64,000 bases of DNA, from the NCBI GenBank assembly GCA_900323505.1, contig OOIN01000033.1:248001-312000 (forward strand), written 5' to 3'. The notes beneath the pieces are model-generated. The model did no database searches, had not been told where the DNA came from, and saw only the letters and a program-made list of their open reading frames with translations. Position numbers and translations under genes: made by a program. Of this stretch, positions 38,873 to 48,594 are shown in pieces (within the stretch, counting starts at the first letter, position 1; every line of letters begins with the position of its first letter). Source of the DNA: Ustilago trichophora (taxonomy: Eukaryota; Basidiomycota; Ustilaginomycetes; Ustilaginales; Ustilaginaceae).

Positions 38873-39197
38873 ACTCAAAGAGCAACGACCCCGGCATTCC
38901 TCTATTGCTGCCTGCTTGTCCTGCCCTTGATTATGTTCGGCATCACCATCCACAAATCCACCAACTCTTTCTCAACCTAGTCGCTACCTAAGCTTCACCA
39001 TCGACCCATCATTTATTGCCAGCCACGCTCTTCGACACAACCCTCTCCAGTTGGCAAGTACATATCCACGCCCATTGTCGACAAGTCAAAGCCAAGTACT
39101 CCTTGCAATCACCTTGGCACAACATTCTTTGCATTCGTATCGACACACATCTCACGCAAAGCCATCCTCTCGACGAGGCGGCTCATAGATTACTATA

Positions 39198-42100
39198 ATG
39201 CCCATCTGTGGATCCTCACACATCCGCAGCGAAGCCGCAGAGAAGGCGCATCTCTCGGCTGGCTCCCAAATCGGACCCTACCAAGATGCTCGTCCACAAT
39301 CCTCGCAACCCACCATCACATCGGCAGTAGCAGCAGACCCTACTTTACCTCCCTCGCACGCTGCAAAGCATCTCTTTCCAATCCCATCAGCAGCAAAACG
39401 TGGCATCATCCGCTTCAAGATCAAGGAGCAGCTCGAAGAAGGCAGAGGAAAGCATTGGATCTGGGATAAAGGCGCTGTCCACCAAGACAACCGCGAGCCA
39501 GATGATGATGAGCTCGAACGCGTTCGTCATCGCTTCGGCTACAAGTCGACTGCACAAGGTGGTCCCTCTCGTCTCTATCTCATGGTTCTGGCTGACTGCC
39601 TCCTGCCTCTGCCACGCAACCCTATGTCGGGTGTCGTCTCTCCGCCCCTTCTGGCCACTACGGGTATCGTACCGCTTTCCATCTTCTCCACAGGCCCAGA
39701 CATTATCGGACACTACTACGACTGCATCGTTGCCGCGCGTAGAGAAGTCATTCTCCTCACAAACTACTGGCAAGGCGGCAAAAACGTCGACCGCATTGCC
39801 GAAGCGCTCCGCGAACTCAACAATCGCGTACAGAAGCGTCGCAAGCTCCGAGCTCTCGAGGCTCGACCAAAAGGACAAAGTGCTGCTAGCGCCAACAATT
39901 CCCCACAAGCAGAAAACGCTGCCAAGCAAGATGCTCTGCTCGAAAAGCAAGGCGCTCCAGGCTCCGTAGCGCGTGCCGAACAGGACCAAGACAGGCAAAA
40001 TCAAGATCTCGAAGATCAAGACATCGAGCTAGGCCCACCCACCGCAGAGGATCGCATCGTTGTCAAGCTCATGTGGGATAGAGGCCCTCAGACGCTAGCC
40101 GACCTCTTCCGCCTTCGCAAGCCTGTTCCTCCAAGTATGTGGAAGAACAACGGCCTACCTACCCAAGACGAAATTCCAAATCTCACCATGGAGATTCTCA
40201 ACTATCACCGACCTCTCATGGGCACCTTCCACGCAAAGCTCCTCATCGTCGATCGTCAGGTTGCCCTTATCAACTCGAACAACATCCAGGATCGACCCAA
40301 CATCGAAGCCTGTGTTCGTCTCGAGGGTGACATTGTGAATTCGGTTTACGACCATGCACTCATCAGCTGGGGCAACCGCCTTCAACCTCCTCTTCCCTGC
40401 CTCACCGCTCCTGCACCCGTTGCACCCTCCCCTGCTGCCTTTATGACTGGCGACCAGAGCACGTTGCCTTCTCTGACCGTGGAGAAGCTCAAGCAGCTTG
40501 CACTCAACGTCCGTCAACGTCTTCATGACGAAGACACGGCTACCGAAGTCGAAAAGGAGCGTAGTCTACAGAGTCCCATCACCTTCCACTTTGGCGATGT
40601 CGTCGACCAAATGATGCGACGCGACAGCTTCGGTGCCAAGGGCGCCCAATCGCCCGTCCGTTCCCCCGCCAACGAGGGTCACGTCGATGGCGAGAAAGCC
40701 GCTCGCAACGCTGGCGCCCTGTGGGCCCAAAAGGTGCTCGGTGAACGCTTCAGCCATTTCCAGAATAGCAACCTCAACAAGCCTGAAAAGTCCGAGACTG
40801 CACCGCTCGAGAAATCCGATACGCCACCTCCCCCGACCCATCAGAAGAAGCACTTTGCCGATGTCGTGGAAGCACTCATGATGAAGGAAGGCCACAAACC
40901 ACCCGCCTGGGCCGAGGGCGCGCTCGAGGTGTTTGGTCTCGGTCAGAGTAGCTCCAAGAACGTGGCGCAGGAGGTAAGACGCAATCCGCGACCCAAGACG
41001 ACGCTGGCGTCAGGGGTCAATGTACCCACTGCTGTGGCTGAGGAAGAACATGGTGAACAGTACGATTGGCGCAGGTCGATCGAGGCTGACGAGGAAAGCT
41101 TGGAGGATGCACCTAGTCAGACGGCGATTGGGGAGGATTCGGCTAGTCCCAAGGCGGCACTTAGCAGCGTTGGTAGTGATGATGCGGTTCCCGCAGTCCA
41201 TAAGGATGCTGTTGTGGGTGATCAGACAACCCTCGAGACTGTTGTGCCATCCGAGACAGGAGCTGCTCCCGCCATCAACAACGAAATTCTCAAGACGAAA
41301 CAAGAGTCCTCCTCCAAGCCCTTAACCACATCCACAGCTGCAACTAGAGACGACGAAGGTGCACCTGGTTCTGTTGGCTACCGTCGTGTCCATCGCCGTA
41401 CCCTATCCCAAATTTCCAAATCTTCCGCCGCCGAACGTCTCAGTGCCATTACCAAATCGCTCGACTTTGCCAACAACTCGAAGGTCCAAGGCGAAATCCG
41501 AGCCGAGAATCTCTCGGATGAGAAGCTCTCCACCCTCAACGACGTTCTCGATTTCCAGCCCTATATCTTCCACAAACCGCACTCTCCCGTCCCTATGGCC
41601 CTCGTCAATCGTCGACCACACGGTACGCCGGGGCACTCTGACATTCGCAACCCACAAGACGCTGCCTGGTTGGCTGGATTCCGATATGCCAAGAAACACA
41701 TTTTCATCCAGTCACCCACGCTCAATGCGTCGCCCATCAAAGCGGCTGTTCTCGCAGCCGTACGTAGGCACGTGAAAGTGGAACTGTGGTTGGATCTGGG
41801 ATTCAACGACAAGTCCGAAAGCATGCCATTCCAAGGAGGGACCAATGAGCAAGTCGTCACAGCCTTCTATCGTCAGCTTCGACGGGAGAATAAGGGAGAC
41901 GAAAAGTATCTCGAAGTCTACTGGTACACCGGTAAGGACATGACTCGACCTCTCAATGCTGTGAGGAAACAGCGCAATTGTCATGTAAAATTCGCCGCTT
42001 TTGATGGACAGGTGGCGGTGTTGGGAAGTGGAAACCAGGATACCCAGAGTTGGTTCCATTCGCAGGAGATTAATGTGATGGTGGATAGTAAGCAGATCGT

Positions 42101-42425
42101 GGATGAATGGATGGCTGCTTTGACCAGAAATCAGAGTACCAAGTTGTACGGGATGGTGGATCAGAGGGATGGGATTTGGAGAGGAAGAGATGGTCAGGAG
42201 TTGGTAGATACGGGCAAGGATGGAGTCAAGGAGAAGGAGAGAAGCCCTACACCTCCTGTTACAGGGGGAACCGCAAGAGCAGAGGCGATTAAGAATGGGA
42301 CTTTGGCTGCAAATGCTAATGTAGAGGTGGGTGCAGGTGCGACACAGAGCTCTCCTTCGGCAAACACGTCTGCCACGACGTCAACAAACAATACTGCTAC
42401 TCCCATGGCTGCTGCTGGAAAGTAA
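39198..42425 (+). CDS. Phospholipase D-like protein with two HKD motifs
   Basis: 1,075 residues in one exon, ATG 39198. Two catalytic HKD motifs are intact: HAKLLIVD at about 345 followed by SNN, and HVKFAAFD at about 927 followed by GSGN. Together they make one active site in PLD enzymes. The N-terminal part has GIIRFKIKEQLEEGRGKHWIWD and the block YDCIVAARREVILLTNYWQ typical of PLD strands. A long, poorly conserved insert of about 400 residues (Ser/Pro/Glu-rich) separates the halves. No PX or PH domain is seen, so it is not the Spo14/PLD1 type. It probably cleaves or transfers on phospholipids at a membrane; substrate unknown. The low-complexity C-terminus ends in Ala/Thr/Asn-rich sequence. 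Confidence 0.85.
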   Translation: MPICGSSHIRSEAAEKAHLSAGSQIGPYQDARPQSSQPTITSAVAADPTLPPSHAAKHLFPIPSAAKRGIIRFKIKEQLEEGRGKHWIWDKGAVHQDNREPDDDELERVRHRFGYKSTAQGGPSRLYLMVLADCLLPLPRNPMSGVVSPPLLATTGIVPLSIFSTGPDIIGHYYDCIVAARREVILLTNYWQGGKNVDRIAEALRELNNRVQKRRKLRALEARPKGQSAASANNSPQAENAAKQDALLEKQGAPGSVARAEQDQDRQNQDLEDQDIELGPPTAEDRIVVKLMWDRGPQTLADLFRLRKPVPPSMWKNNGLPTQDEIPNLTMEILNYHRPLMGTFHAKLLIVDRQVALINSNNIQDRPNIEACVRLEGDIVNSVYDHALISWGNRLQPPLPCLTAPAPVAPSPAAFMTGDQSTLPSLTVEKLKQLALNVRQRLHDEDTATEVEKERSLQSPITFHFGDVVDQMMRRDSFGAKGAQSPVRSPANEGHVDGEKAARNAGALWAQKVLGERFSHFQNSNLNKPEKSETAPLEKSDTPPPPTHQKKHFADVVEALMMKEGHKPPAWAEGALEVFGLGQSSSKNVAQEVRRNPRPKTTLASGVNVPTAVAEEEHGEQYDWRRSIEADEESLEDAPSQTAIGEDSASPKAALSSVGSDDAVPAVHKDAVVGDQTTLETVVPSETGAAPAINNEILKTKQESSSKPLTTSTAATRDDEGAPGSVGYRRVHRRTLSQISKSSAAERLSAITKSLDFANNSKVQGEIRAENLSDEKLSTLNDVLDFQPYIFHKPHSPVPMALVNRRPHGTPGHSDIRNPQDAAWLAGFRYAKKHIFIQSPTLNASPIKAAVLAAVRRHVKVELWLDLGFNDKSESMPFQGGTNEQVVTAFYRQLRRENKGDEKYLEVYWYTGKDMTRPLNAVRKQRNCHVKFAAFDGQVAVLGSGNQDTQSWFHSQEINVMVDSKQIVDEWMAALTRNQSTKLYGMVDQRDGIWRGRDGQELVDTGKDGVKEKERSPTPPVTGGTARAEAIKNGTLAANANVEVGAGATQSSPSANTSATTSTNNTATPMAAAGK

Positions 42426-42829
42426 CATACCTCTTCTCCCCATCAACTATCAACACAACACATCGTAAACATCCACCACATCAATACTACTAGTAGATCA
42501 TACCACCATCACCACCATTCCCCTAAAACAGTATACACAGACACACATACACTCTCATTTGATCCCACTTTTCTTCGATTTTATCCCATCTGAGTTCGCT
42601 TCTCCATCTACACGTCTTATTTTCATCTTTTGTTTGCAACAGCCTCTTTAGACAGTCCTATGTTCACTCTGGATTCCAAGACTCTCTTGTGTGTATGTGT
42701 GTGTCTGCGTGTTCTTTTTTGAGAAAAGGTTGCATTCTAAAGGCGGTACCGATGATACAAAGGGACTCTTGTGTGTGTCTGTGTGTTCCACTAAACCGAT
42801 TTTTTTTCTTTTTCAAAGAGAAATGATAT
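42426..42829. other. Convergent 3' region, PLD-like / CCT3
   Basis: 404 bp between two gene ends, with GTGTGT-rich stretches near 42690-42710 and 42770-42790. No gene. Confidence 0.6.
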
Positions 42830-44527
42830 TTACATTTGAGGCATGTCAGGACCCGCATCTTCTCCCATACCTGCGTCTGGAGCCTGTACACCAGGTCCAG
42901 CACCTCCACCTGGTTGCCTACCCCTCTTGGCCGATACGACGTCGTCGACGCGGAGCAACAGCGAAGCCGACTCGATGGCGGTCTTGAGCGTCTGAATCTT
43001 GACAGCGGCCGACTCGTAGAGACCGTATTCCTTCATTTCGACAACCTTGCCGGATTCGCCGTCAACACCGTACGAGTGCTCGCCGTTGGCGTGTTTGGCG
43101 CGGAGAGTGGTGAGGGTCTTGATGGCGTTTCCGCCGCAATTCTGGATGAGGGTACGGGGGATGACTTCCATAGCATCCGATACGGCACGGATGGGGCCGA
43201 CTTCAACGCCTTCGAGCTCCTTGGCGAACTCAGAGAGACCGTAGGCGATAGCCATCTCGGTGGCTCCTCCACCTGGTGCAAGGAGAGGGTTGAAGACGAC
43301 GTTGCGTGCCACGGCCATGGCGTCTGCCAAGTTGCGGTCGATCTCGTTGAGGATGTCCTTAGAAGGACCACGGAGGAGGATGGTGCATGCCTTGGGCTCC
43401 TTGCACTCTTCCAAGAAGGTGAAGTACTCGTCGCCGAGCTTTTCAATGTGGAAGAGGCCACATCTGGTACCGATGTCGGCATCGCGGAGGTCGTCGACCC
43501 TGTTGACAATGGTGGCGCCGGTGGCACGAGCGATTCGGTTGTTGTCGGTCTTGCGGACACGTCGGATGCAGGTGATGTTGGCCTTGAGGAGGTAGTGCTG
43601 CGCAAGGTCCGAAACACCCTTTTCGGTGAAGACGAGGTCGGGCTTGAATTCGATGATCTTTTCGCACATGGACTGGATCTGCTGCTCTTCGATCTCGAGG
43701 ATCTTGTTCCAGTCCTCTTCGCGTGTGATTTCAATGTTGGTTTGCGACTCGCCCTTCTTGTACTCGAGTGGACAGTCGAGGAGCATGATTCTTGGGTTCT
43801 CGATGCGTCTCCTCATCTTGGGGTGGGTGACGTCCTTGTTGAGCATGACACCGTCAAGAACACGGCAGTCTTCGATGGTTCCACCGGGCACCTTTTCGAC
43901 ACGGGCGTAGCGCTTGATATCGACCGTCTTGGTTGGGTCGCTGCCTGCCGAAGAGCCAGCGGTAGCATCAACCATGGCAACAGTGCGAACGGCTTTGAGA
44001 GCGAGCTTGCACATCTGTTCGGACCATCTCGAGACAAACTTGGTGCCAATCGAAGTCTTGATGAGAGCGAGCATGTCCTTGTCGTTGGTGACATCGACGG
44101 GGACAGAGATCTCCTCGACAATCTCGAGCGCTCTTGCGAGAGCCTTCTTGAATGCAGAGATGATGACGACGGGGTGGATACCGCGTTCGAGCTGGGGCAA
44201 GGACTGTGCGAGGATTTCACCGGCGAGGATGATGACACTGGTGGTTCCATCACCGACTTCCTCATCTTGGGTTCGGCTGAGCTCAATCATGGACTTGGCG
44301 GCAGGATGAGCGACTTCGACTTCACGAAGGATAGCATTTCCGTCGTTGGTGAGGAGGATACCACCCATTGGGTCGAGGATCATCTTGAGCATGGCCTTTG
44401 GGCCAAGACAAGTGCGAATGACATCGGCGACGGTCTTTGCAGCGGTGATATTGGAGATCTGGGCTTTGCGACCGGTCTGACGCTCTGGGCCAGTGTTCAT
44501 GACAAACACGGGTTGTTGTCCGGACAT
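42830..44527 (-). CDS. CCT3: Chaperonin CCT subunit gamma
   Basis: One of eight subunits of the cytosolic TRiC/CCT ring that folds actin, tubulin and other proteins with ATP. 565 residues, single exon, ATG 44527 (MSGQQPVFVMN; the frame runs on upstream without another ATG). Family motifs are visible: RTCLGPKAMLKMILDPMGGILLTNDGNAILRE, the ATP loop DGTTSVIILAGE, the apical part with RVRKTDNNRIARATGA, and the C-terminal nucleotide block NPLLAPGGGATEMAIA and IPRTLIQNCGGNAI. NTGPERQTGRKAQ at the N-terminus is characteristic of the gamma subunit. The C-terminal tail is GGxGP-rich and ends DMPQM. A 584-codon frame on the other strand is a shadow. Confidence 0.97.
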   Translation of the reverse strand: MSGQQPVFVMNTGPERQTGRKAQISNITAAKTVADVIRTCLGPKAMLKMILDPMGGILLTNDGNAILREVEVAHPAAKSMIELSRTQDEEVGDGTTSVIILAGEILAQSLPQLERGIHPVVIISAFKKALARALEIVEEISVPVDVTNDKDMLALIKTSIGTKFVSRWSEQMCKLALKAVRTVAMVDATAGSSAGSDPTKTVDIKRYARVEKVPGGTIEDCRVLDGVMLNKDVTHPKMRRRIENPRIMLLDCPLEYKKGESQTNIEITREEDWNKILEIEEQQIQSMCEKIIEFKPDLVFTEKGVSDLAQHYLLKANITCIRRVRKTDNNRIARATGATIVNRVDDLRDADIGTRCGLFHIEKLGDEYFTFLEECKEPKACTILLRGPSKDILNEIDRNLADAMAVARNVVFNPLLAPGGGATEMAIAYGLSEFAKELEGVEVGPIRAVSDAMEVIPRTLIQNCGGNAIKTLTTLRAKHANGEHSYGVDGESGKVVEMKEYGLYESAAVKIQTLKTAIESASLLLRVDDVVSAKRGRQPGGGAGPGVQAPDAGMGEDAGPDMPQM

Positions 44528-46589
44528 GTTGGCGATGTATGTGTTGGAAGCAGATTGACCTCTCAGATGGTTATCCGTGTGCTTGCTTGAATGGAACAAA
44601 ACGCTCTTGCTCTTCGACTATGCTTTTGGGATCGGTACGGAGCCGTGTCGAAGTGTCGGATGACCACGCTGCGCAAATGGAGTATCCGATGGTGTTGACA
44701 AGCGCAAAAGGGTGAGATTGGGACGAGTGGTGGAGCGAAAGGTTGAGGAAGATCGGCAACACCGAAGTGTGAGAGAATGTGAGAGAGTGACACTTTTTCC
44801 GTTGCTCAGCGTTGTGTTGCAGCGTATGCCTGTGTGCGGAAGGGCAGAGAAGAACACACAACGCAGCGCGCGCGACTCTGCTCTCCAGTCAAAGTCCACA
44901 GGCCAAACTGCTGCTAAACGCTATGAGCTGCGCGTTGCTTGCAGATTTCTTCCAGCTTCTTCCTCAAAAAAAGCAGAGGACCGCGACTTTTTGGCTCTGA
45001 ATCGGGCCTCATCATCCGATTCAAAAGAGCATCAGATTCGATCACGATTGAAGGCATGTTAGCAGCTGTACTCATAACACCTTCGAAGTGATGACTTTCG
45101 CTGCGTTGTGAGCTTGTCTGGGACCCCACTCGGCCTCATTGATGTGGGCTCACACGATCATTGTCACTGATGACTCGCCGTAGAAGCTGGATTTAAAGTT
45201 GGTTGATCAAGGCTTCGTCTTGAAGCAGAATGCAGGCCCACCCTATGCCCTAGCGTCATGAGCTGTGACATGGCAGTGCATCTTGCCGACAATGTCGAGT
45301 TGCGGCGATGTCTCAGATCTGGAGCAGTCTAGTCGTAGAAGGAAAACCAGGCGTGCCTGAGTTCCAGCCCTTTGGCGCCTATCCAAAAAATACCCCCAAG
45401 CGAAAGCATACATTATCTCACTTGTTGCTCTTCTCCAAATGAAGCTGGTTTGGTAGGCTATCTTTGGTTGCCGAGGACAAGTCGGCCCAGCTGTAGCAAG
45501 AAGAGACGGCATGTTGTCATCATCTGCTCAGATGGTCGGCGCAAGTTTTGTTCTCCGACTCAAGTCATCCACAAGATGCGACACACGCCCATACGCTCAA
45601 ACGCACGAGCGCACGCACTAGCCATCCAACCAACCCATCCACACATCCGCATAAAATCGCACACCATTCACACATACGCAACTCCTCTCGCTGCTGTACC
45701 ACCACTTTCTAGGCTTTGTGATCCCCCACTCCCTGCCACTTTGAGTCTTGAAAGGAAAATGAGTTGGTGACCTGTCTCGACCTTCGAGCTTTTTATATAA
45801 TCCTTGAGCGAATCGAGTAGCAAGCCTATGCTAAACGGAGAGCATCAGTAGTTGAAGAATGGCCACACTCAATTTTGACCCGTAAGTCTAGTGAGAGAAG
45901 TGGGAAATTGGGTGGGAAAGGGTTAGGAGAAAAGCGTAAAAAATGAAAGCGCCATACTGTATCTTTCCGTTTAGCCCGTCAGCTTGGGCCCACAAGTTGC
46001 AACCGACGCAGTGCACGCACCAACTCACGCACACACACGCCCACGCACGCACGCACGCACGCACGCACGCCGCCTCCAACTCAGTCAGTCGGTCACTCCT
46101 TCCTTCCCTGCTGCTGCCCTACAATACAGTACACACTCGAGACATTTCAGGTCAGTCGGTCCGCCAGTCGCTGCCCTTCCGACTTCCCCGCTCAATCACT
46201 CTTGGCTCTGTCCATCATCTTGGCCTCCAGCCTCATCGCATCCACTCCACTCACTTCTTTTTTTAGGACGTCCCACATCCTATTCAACCTCTCCCGATCA
46301 TATCGCTGGTGCCGGCATATCCGACTACGCCAATCTTGTCTGAAGAGCTCCCCGGCATCTCCCCGACATTCGAGCTGGTTCATCTCCCACGGTTCCACTC
46401 TGGCATCTCAGCTTGAATACATTCCGCTTCGTTCTGCTTCGTCTTGGCCAGCTCTTTGCCATTTAGCCACGTCTCTCGACTCGCACCATCCGATAGTTCA
46501 ACTCGCTGGCTTTATACGCCTGCGTTTCTGTCCTTCCTGCTCCTCGACCTCCCTTTCTACCTCTCGTCCCCATCATCTTTTGAGGGAGG
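44528..46589. other. Divergent intergenic region, CCT3 / Ser-rich protein
   Basis: 2.1 kb with no supported gene. It contains an ATG followed closely by GTAAGT at 45859-45887, a CACG-type tetranucleotide repeat at about 46026-46070, and a T-tract plus AG at 46254-46267 that could be a 3' splice site. A spliced leader for the Ser-rich gene is therefore possible. Confidence 0.45.
46026..46070. repeat. (CACG)n microsatellite
   Basis: Cytosine-adenine-rich CACGCACG-type repeat upstream of the Ser-rich gene. Confidence 0.85.
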
Positions 46590-48275
46590 ATGGCCATCTT
46601 CGGTCTCAAGTCTCGCAAATCCTACTCTTCCGAAACCGCCAGCTTCAACAAGCAGAAGCCAGATTCTGCTGCCACTCGCGATCGCAACCTCGAGGCTTCC
46701 GACGTTATCGGTGAGAGCCCCGATTTTGGTTCATTCGCAAACAGTCGTCGTGGTCCCTCTCACGCCTCCGACTCGTCGTCACTCCTTTCCCGCAACTCAT
46801 CCAGCATGAAAAAGTTCTTTGGTAGCACTCGCAGAAAGGGCTCTCAGAGCATTGATGGTGGTTCCCCCGCTGGTCCTCCTGGCAAGAACCTTCAGACCTC
46901 CGACTACTTTAATGACGCCAGCTCCAAGCGTGCCAGTCGAACCAGCCTCAACAAGCCGGCTGCCACTCCCGCCTCACCTCCTGTCATCACTCCTTCAGCC
47001 ATCGCTCCGTCATTGAGCTCTCCCACCGGTGCAGGCGGTTCCTTCGCTGAGGCTGTCGGTCAAAATGTGACGGGAGGTTTGGTTGCCGCCAGCACCCCAT
47101 CGGGGCCTCGTCCCTCGGAACTCTTTGCAGGCAAGGGTGTCCAGTGGGAACAGATCAGCCTCACTGCTCGTGACATCACCAAGCCCACCGATGCTGCCAA
47201 CACCACGGTCGACATGCAAAAATTCCTCAAGGAACGACGTCAGTGGATCCCCACCTTCAAGGACTCGGAGACTGTCGAGGAGGCTTCTGTCAACCTACCC
47301 AAATCTCTCGAACAGTTTTCCTTTGAACACCCTGCTGAGGTTTCCAAGTCGTCGGCCGGTCTCAAGAGCTTGAGAGACCTCGAGGATACCCACAAGCGCA
47401 AGGTCGCCCTCCTTAACTCGGAACCACTTGCCACCACTGCCAACGGCACTATCTTCGAAGAAGCTGGTCCCAGCACCTCGGTCTTGACTAGTGAATCTGA
47501 GGCTGCTACCAGCGTCAAGCCTGGACAGTCGCTTCCACCGCCTCCGGTCGCTCCTTCGCGCAATCAATCCTTCCGAACCTCCACCTTTGTTGCCTCTAAT
47601 GACTCTGCGGCTCGAAAGTCGGGCAGTCTTTCTCGCAAGCCTGCTCCCTCGGCCGGTGTCAATGGCAACGGCGCAATCACTTCAACGGCAGCAGCCTCGC
47701 GTGATATTCCGCAACGCAGGAGCTCGGTACGAAGAGAGCTCTCGGAGCTTGGAAAGTCGGAGGCAGACAAATCAGCGGCAAGTGCTGTTCAGGCAGACAG
47801 TGCGGCAGAACCATCTCGCCCAGCGAATGGAAGAGTCGACCAGATCAAAGAGCAAGCCGGTGTACCCGAGACAGCAAGACCTGGCACAGCAGCCACTGGC
47901 AGCGTGCGTCCCTCTATGGAGACTGCTGGCTTTGCCACCCCCGCTGAGTCGCAGTCACAAGACGGAGAGCATCTTGCTTCGAGCACACTGACGCAGGAAC
48001 TTCCGAGCACACCTCCAGTGACAGCCCAAGTGGCTAGCCAGGACTCGGCAAATACAGTAGCTCCACCCATCAGTCCATCGCGTCCTCCCAAGAACGGCCA
48101 GCGCACTCCTTCGCGTCAAAACAGCAAGGAGCCCATCAACAATGGCGTTCTCAACAAGCCGACCGACTCGGAGCAGGGTCAGGCCACCAACCTCGTTCAG
48201 AAGATTGCTCAGGCAGCTCCAGCCTTGCAGAACATCGTGCCTGGAACCGGAGCGGCCACCGACCACGATGCCTAA
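46590..48275 (+). CDS. Ser-rich hypothetical protein
   Basis: 561 residues in one exon. ATG 46590 is preceded by an in-frame TGA, so the start is firm. The N-terminus MAIFGLKSRKS and the repeated RKGSQS, SRNSSS and KRASRTS motifs are basic-plus-serine sites that kinases like PKA would accept. The only part that looks ordered is about 180-270 (WEQISLTARDITKPTD, MQKFLKERRQWIPTFKD, SLRDLEDTHKRKVALL). The rest is Ser/Pro/Ala/Thr-rich and disordered. No domain, signal peptide or membrane segment is seen. Possibly a cytoplasmic scaffold or signalling substrate, but that is a guess from composition. I do not recognise a family. Confidence 0.75.
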   Translation: MAIFGLKSRKSYSSETASFNKQKPDSAATRDRNLEASDVIGESPDFGSFANSRRGPSHASDSSSLLSRNSSSMKKFFGSTRRKGSQSIDGGSPAGPPGKNLQTSDYFNDASSKRASRTSLNKPAATPASPPVITPSAIAPSLSSPTGAGGSFAEAVGQNVTGGLVAASTPSGPRPSELFAGKGVQWEQISLTARDITKPTDAANTTVDMQKFLKERRQWIPTFKDSETVEEASVNLPKSLEQFSFEHPAEVSKSSAGLKSLRDLEDTHKRKVALLNSEPLATTANGTIFEEAGPSTSVLTSESEAATSVKPGQSLPPPPVAPSRNQSFRTSTFVASNDSAARKSGSLSRKPAPSAGVNGNGAITSTAAASRDIPQRRSSVRRELSELGKSEADKSAASAVQADSAAEPSRPANGRVDQIKEQAGVPETARPGTAATGSVRPSMETAGFATPAESQSQDGEHLASSTLTQELPSTPPVTAQVASQDSANTVAPPISPSRPPKNGQRTPSRQNSKEPINNGVLNKPTDSEQGQATNLVQKIAQAAPALQNIVPGTGAATDHDA

Positions 48276-48594
48276 TCAGCCCAAATTCAATGTATACGAG
48301 TAGCTCTAGTTGTCCTTCATAGTCACTCTCTTTTTCAATACCCACTCTTTCACAAGCAGCAGATTCCTAGTGTGTACAGTATGAGCAAGGACTACTGTTT
48401 CTCGAGCGAGTGCAAGGTGAGAGAGGACATGGAATCCTCGGAACGCGGAACAAGGACCCTCATGTGGAGAGAAATTTAGCATCTTGAGAAGAAATCGGCC
48501 AGGGTCCTGGCAATTCTTCTGTACACCTTTCATTCTCTCTCGATCAACGCATCGCCCTTGACAACCTCCAACTACAAAGGCATAGAGGGTCAAG
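48276..48594. other. Intergenic spacer, Ser-rich gene / NSUN5
   Basis: 319 bp between tandem plus-strand genes. A TGTACAGTAT-type motif lies at 48373-48382. No gene. Confidence 0.6.

Larger units (their letters stand above)
37511..39197. other. Divergent intergenic region with several microsatellites
   Basis: 1.7 kb between MTHFR (-) and the PLD-like gene (+). It contains CTGTAC-type motifs at 37816-37832, 38518-38530 and 38774-38785, an (AATA)n-like tract at 38640-38695 and a (CT)n tract at 38849-38872. Open frames here are unsupported. Confidence 0.5.

Noticed and set aside
42836..44590. 584-codon frame on the plus strand opposite CCT3
   Set aside because: It mirrors CCT3 codons exactly, has no motif, and arises from codon bias. 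CCT3 on the minus strand is certain.
45859..46330. ATG with GTAAGT eight codons on, and a T-tract plus AG at 46254-46267
   Set aside because: Joining the two gives no convincing protein in phase. More likely a leader intron or upstream ORF of the Ser-rich gene.
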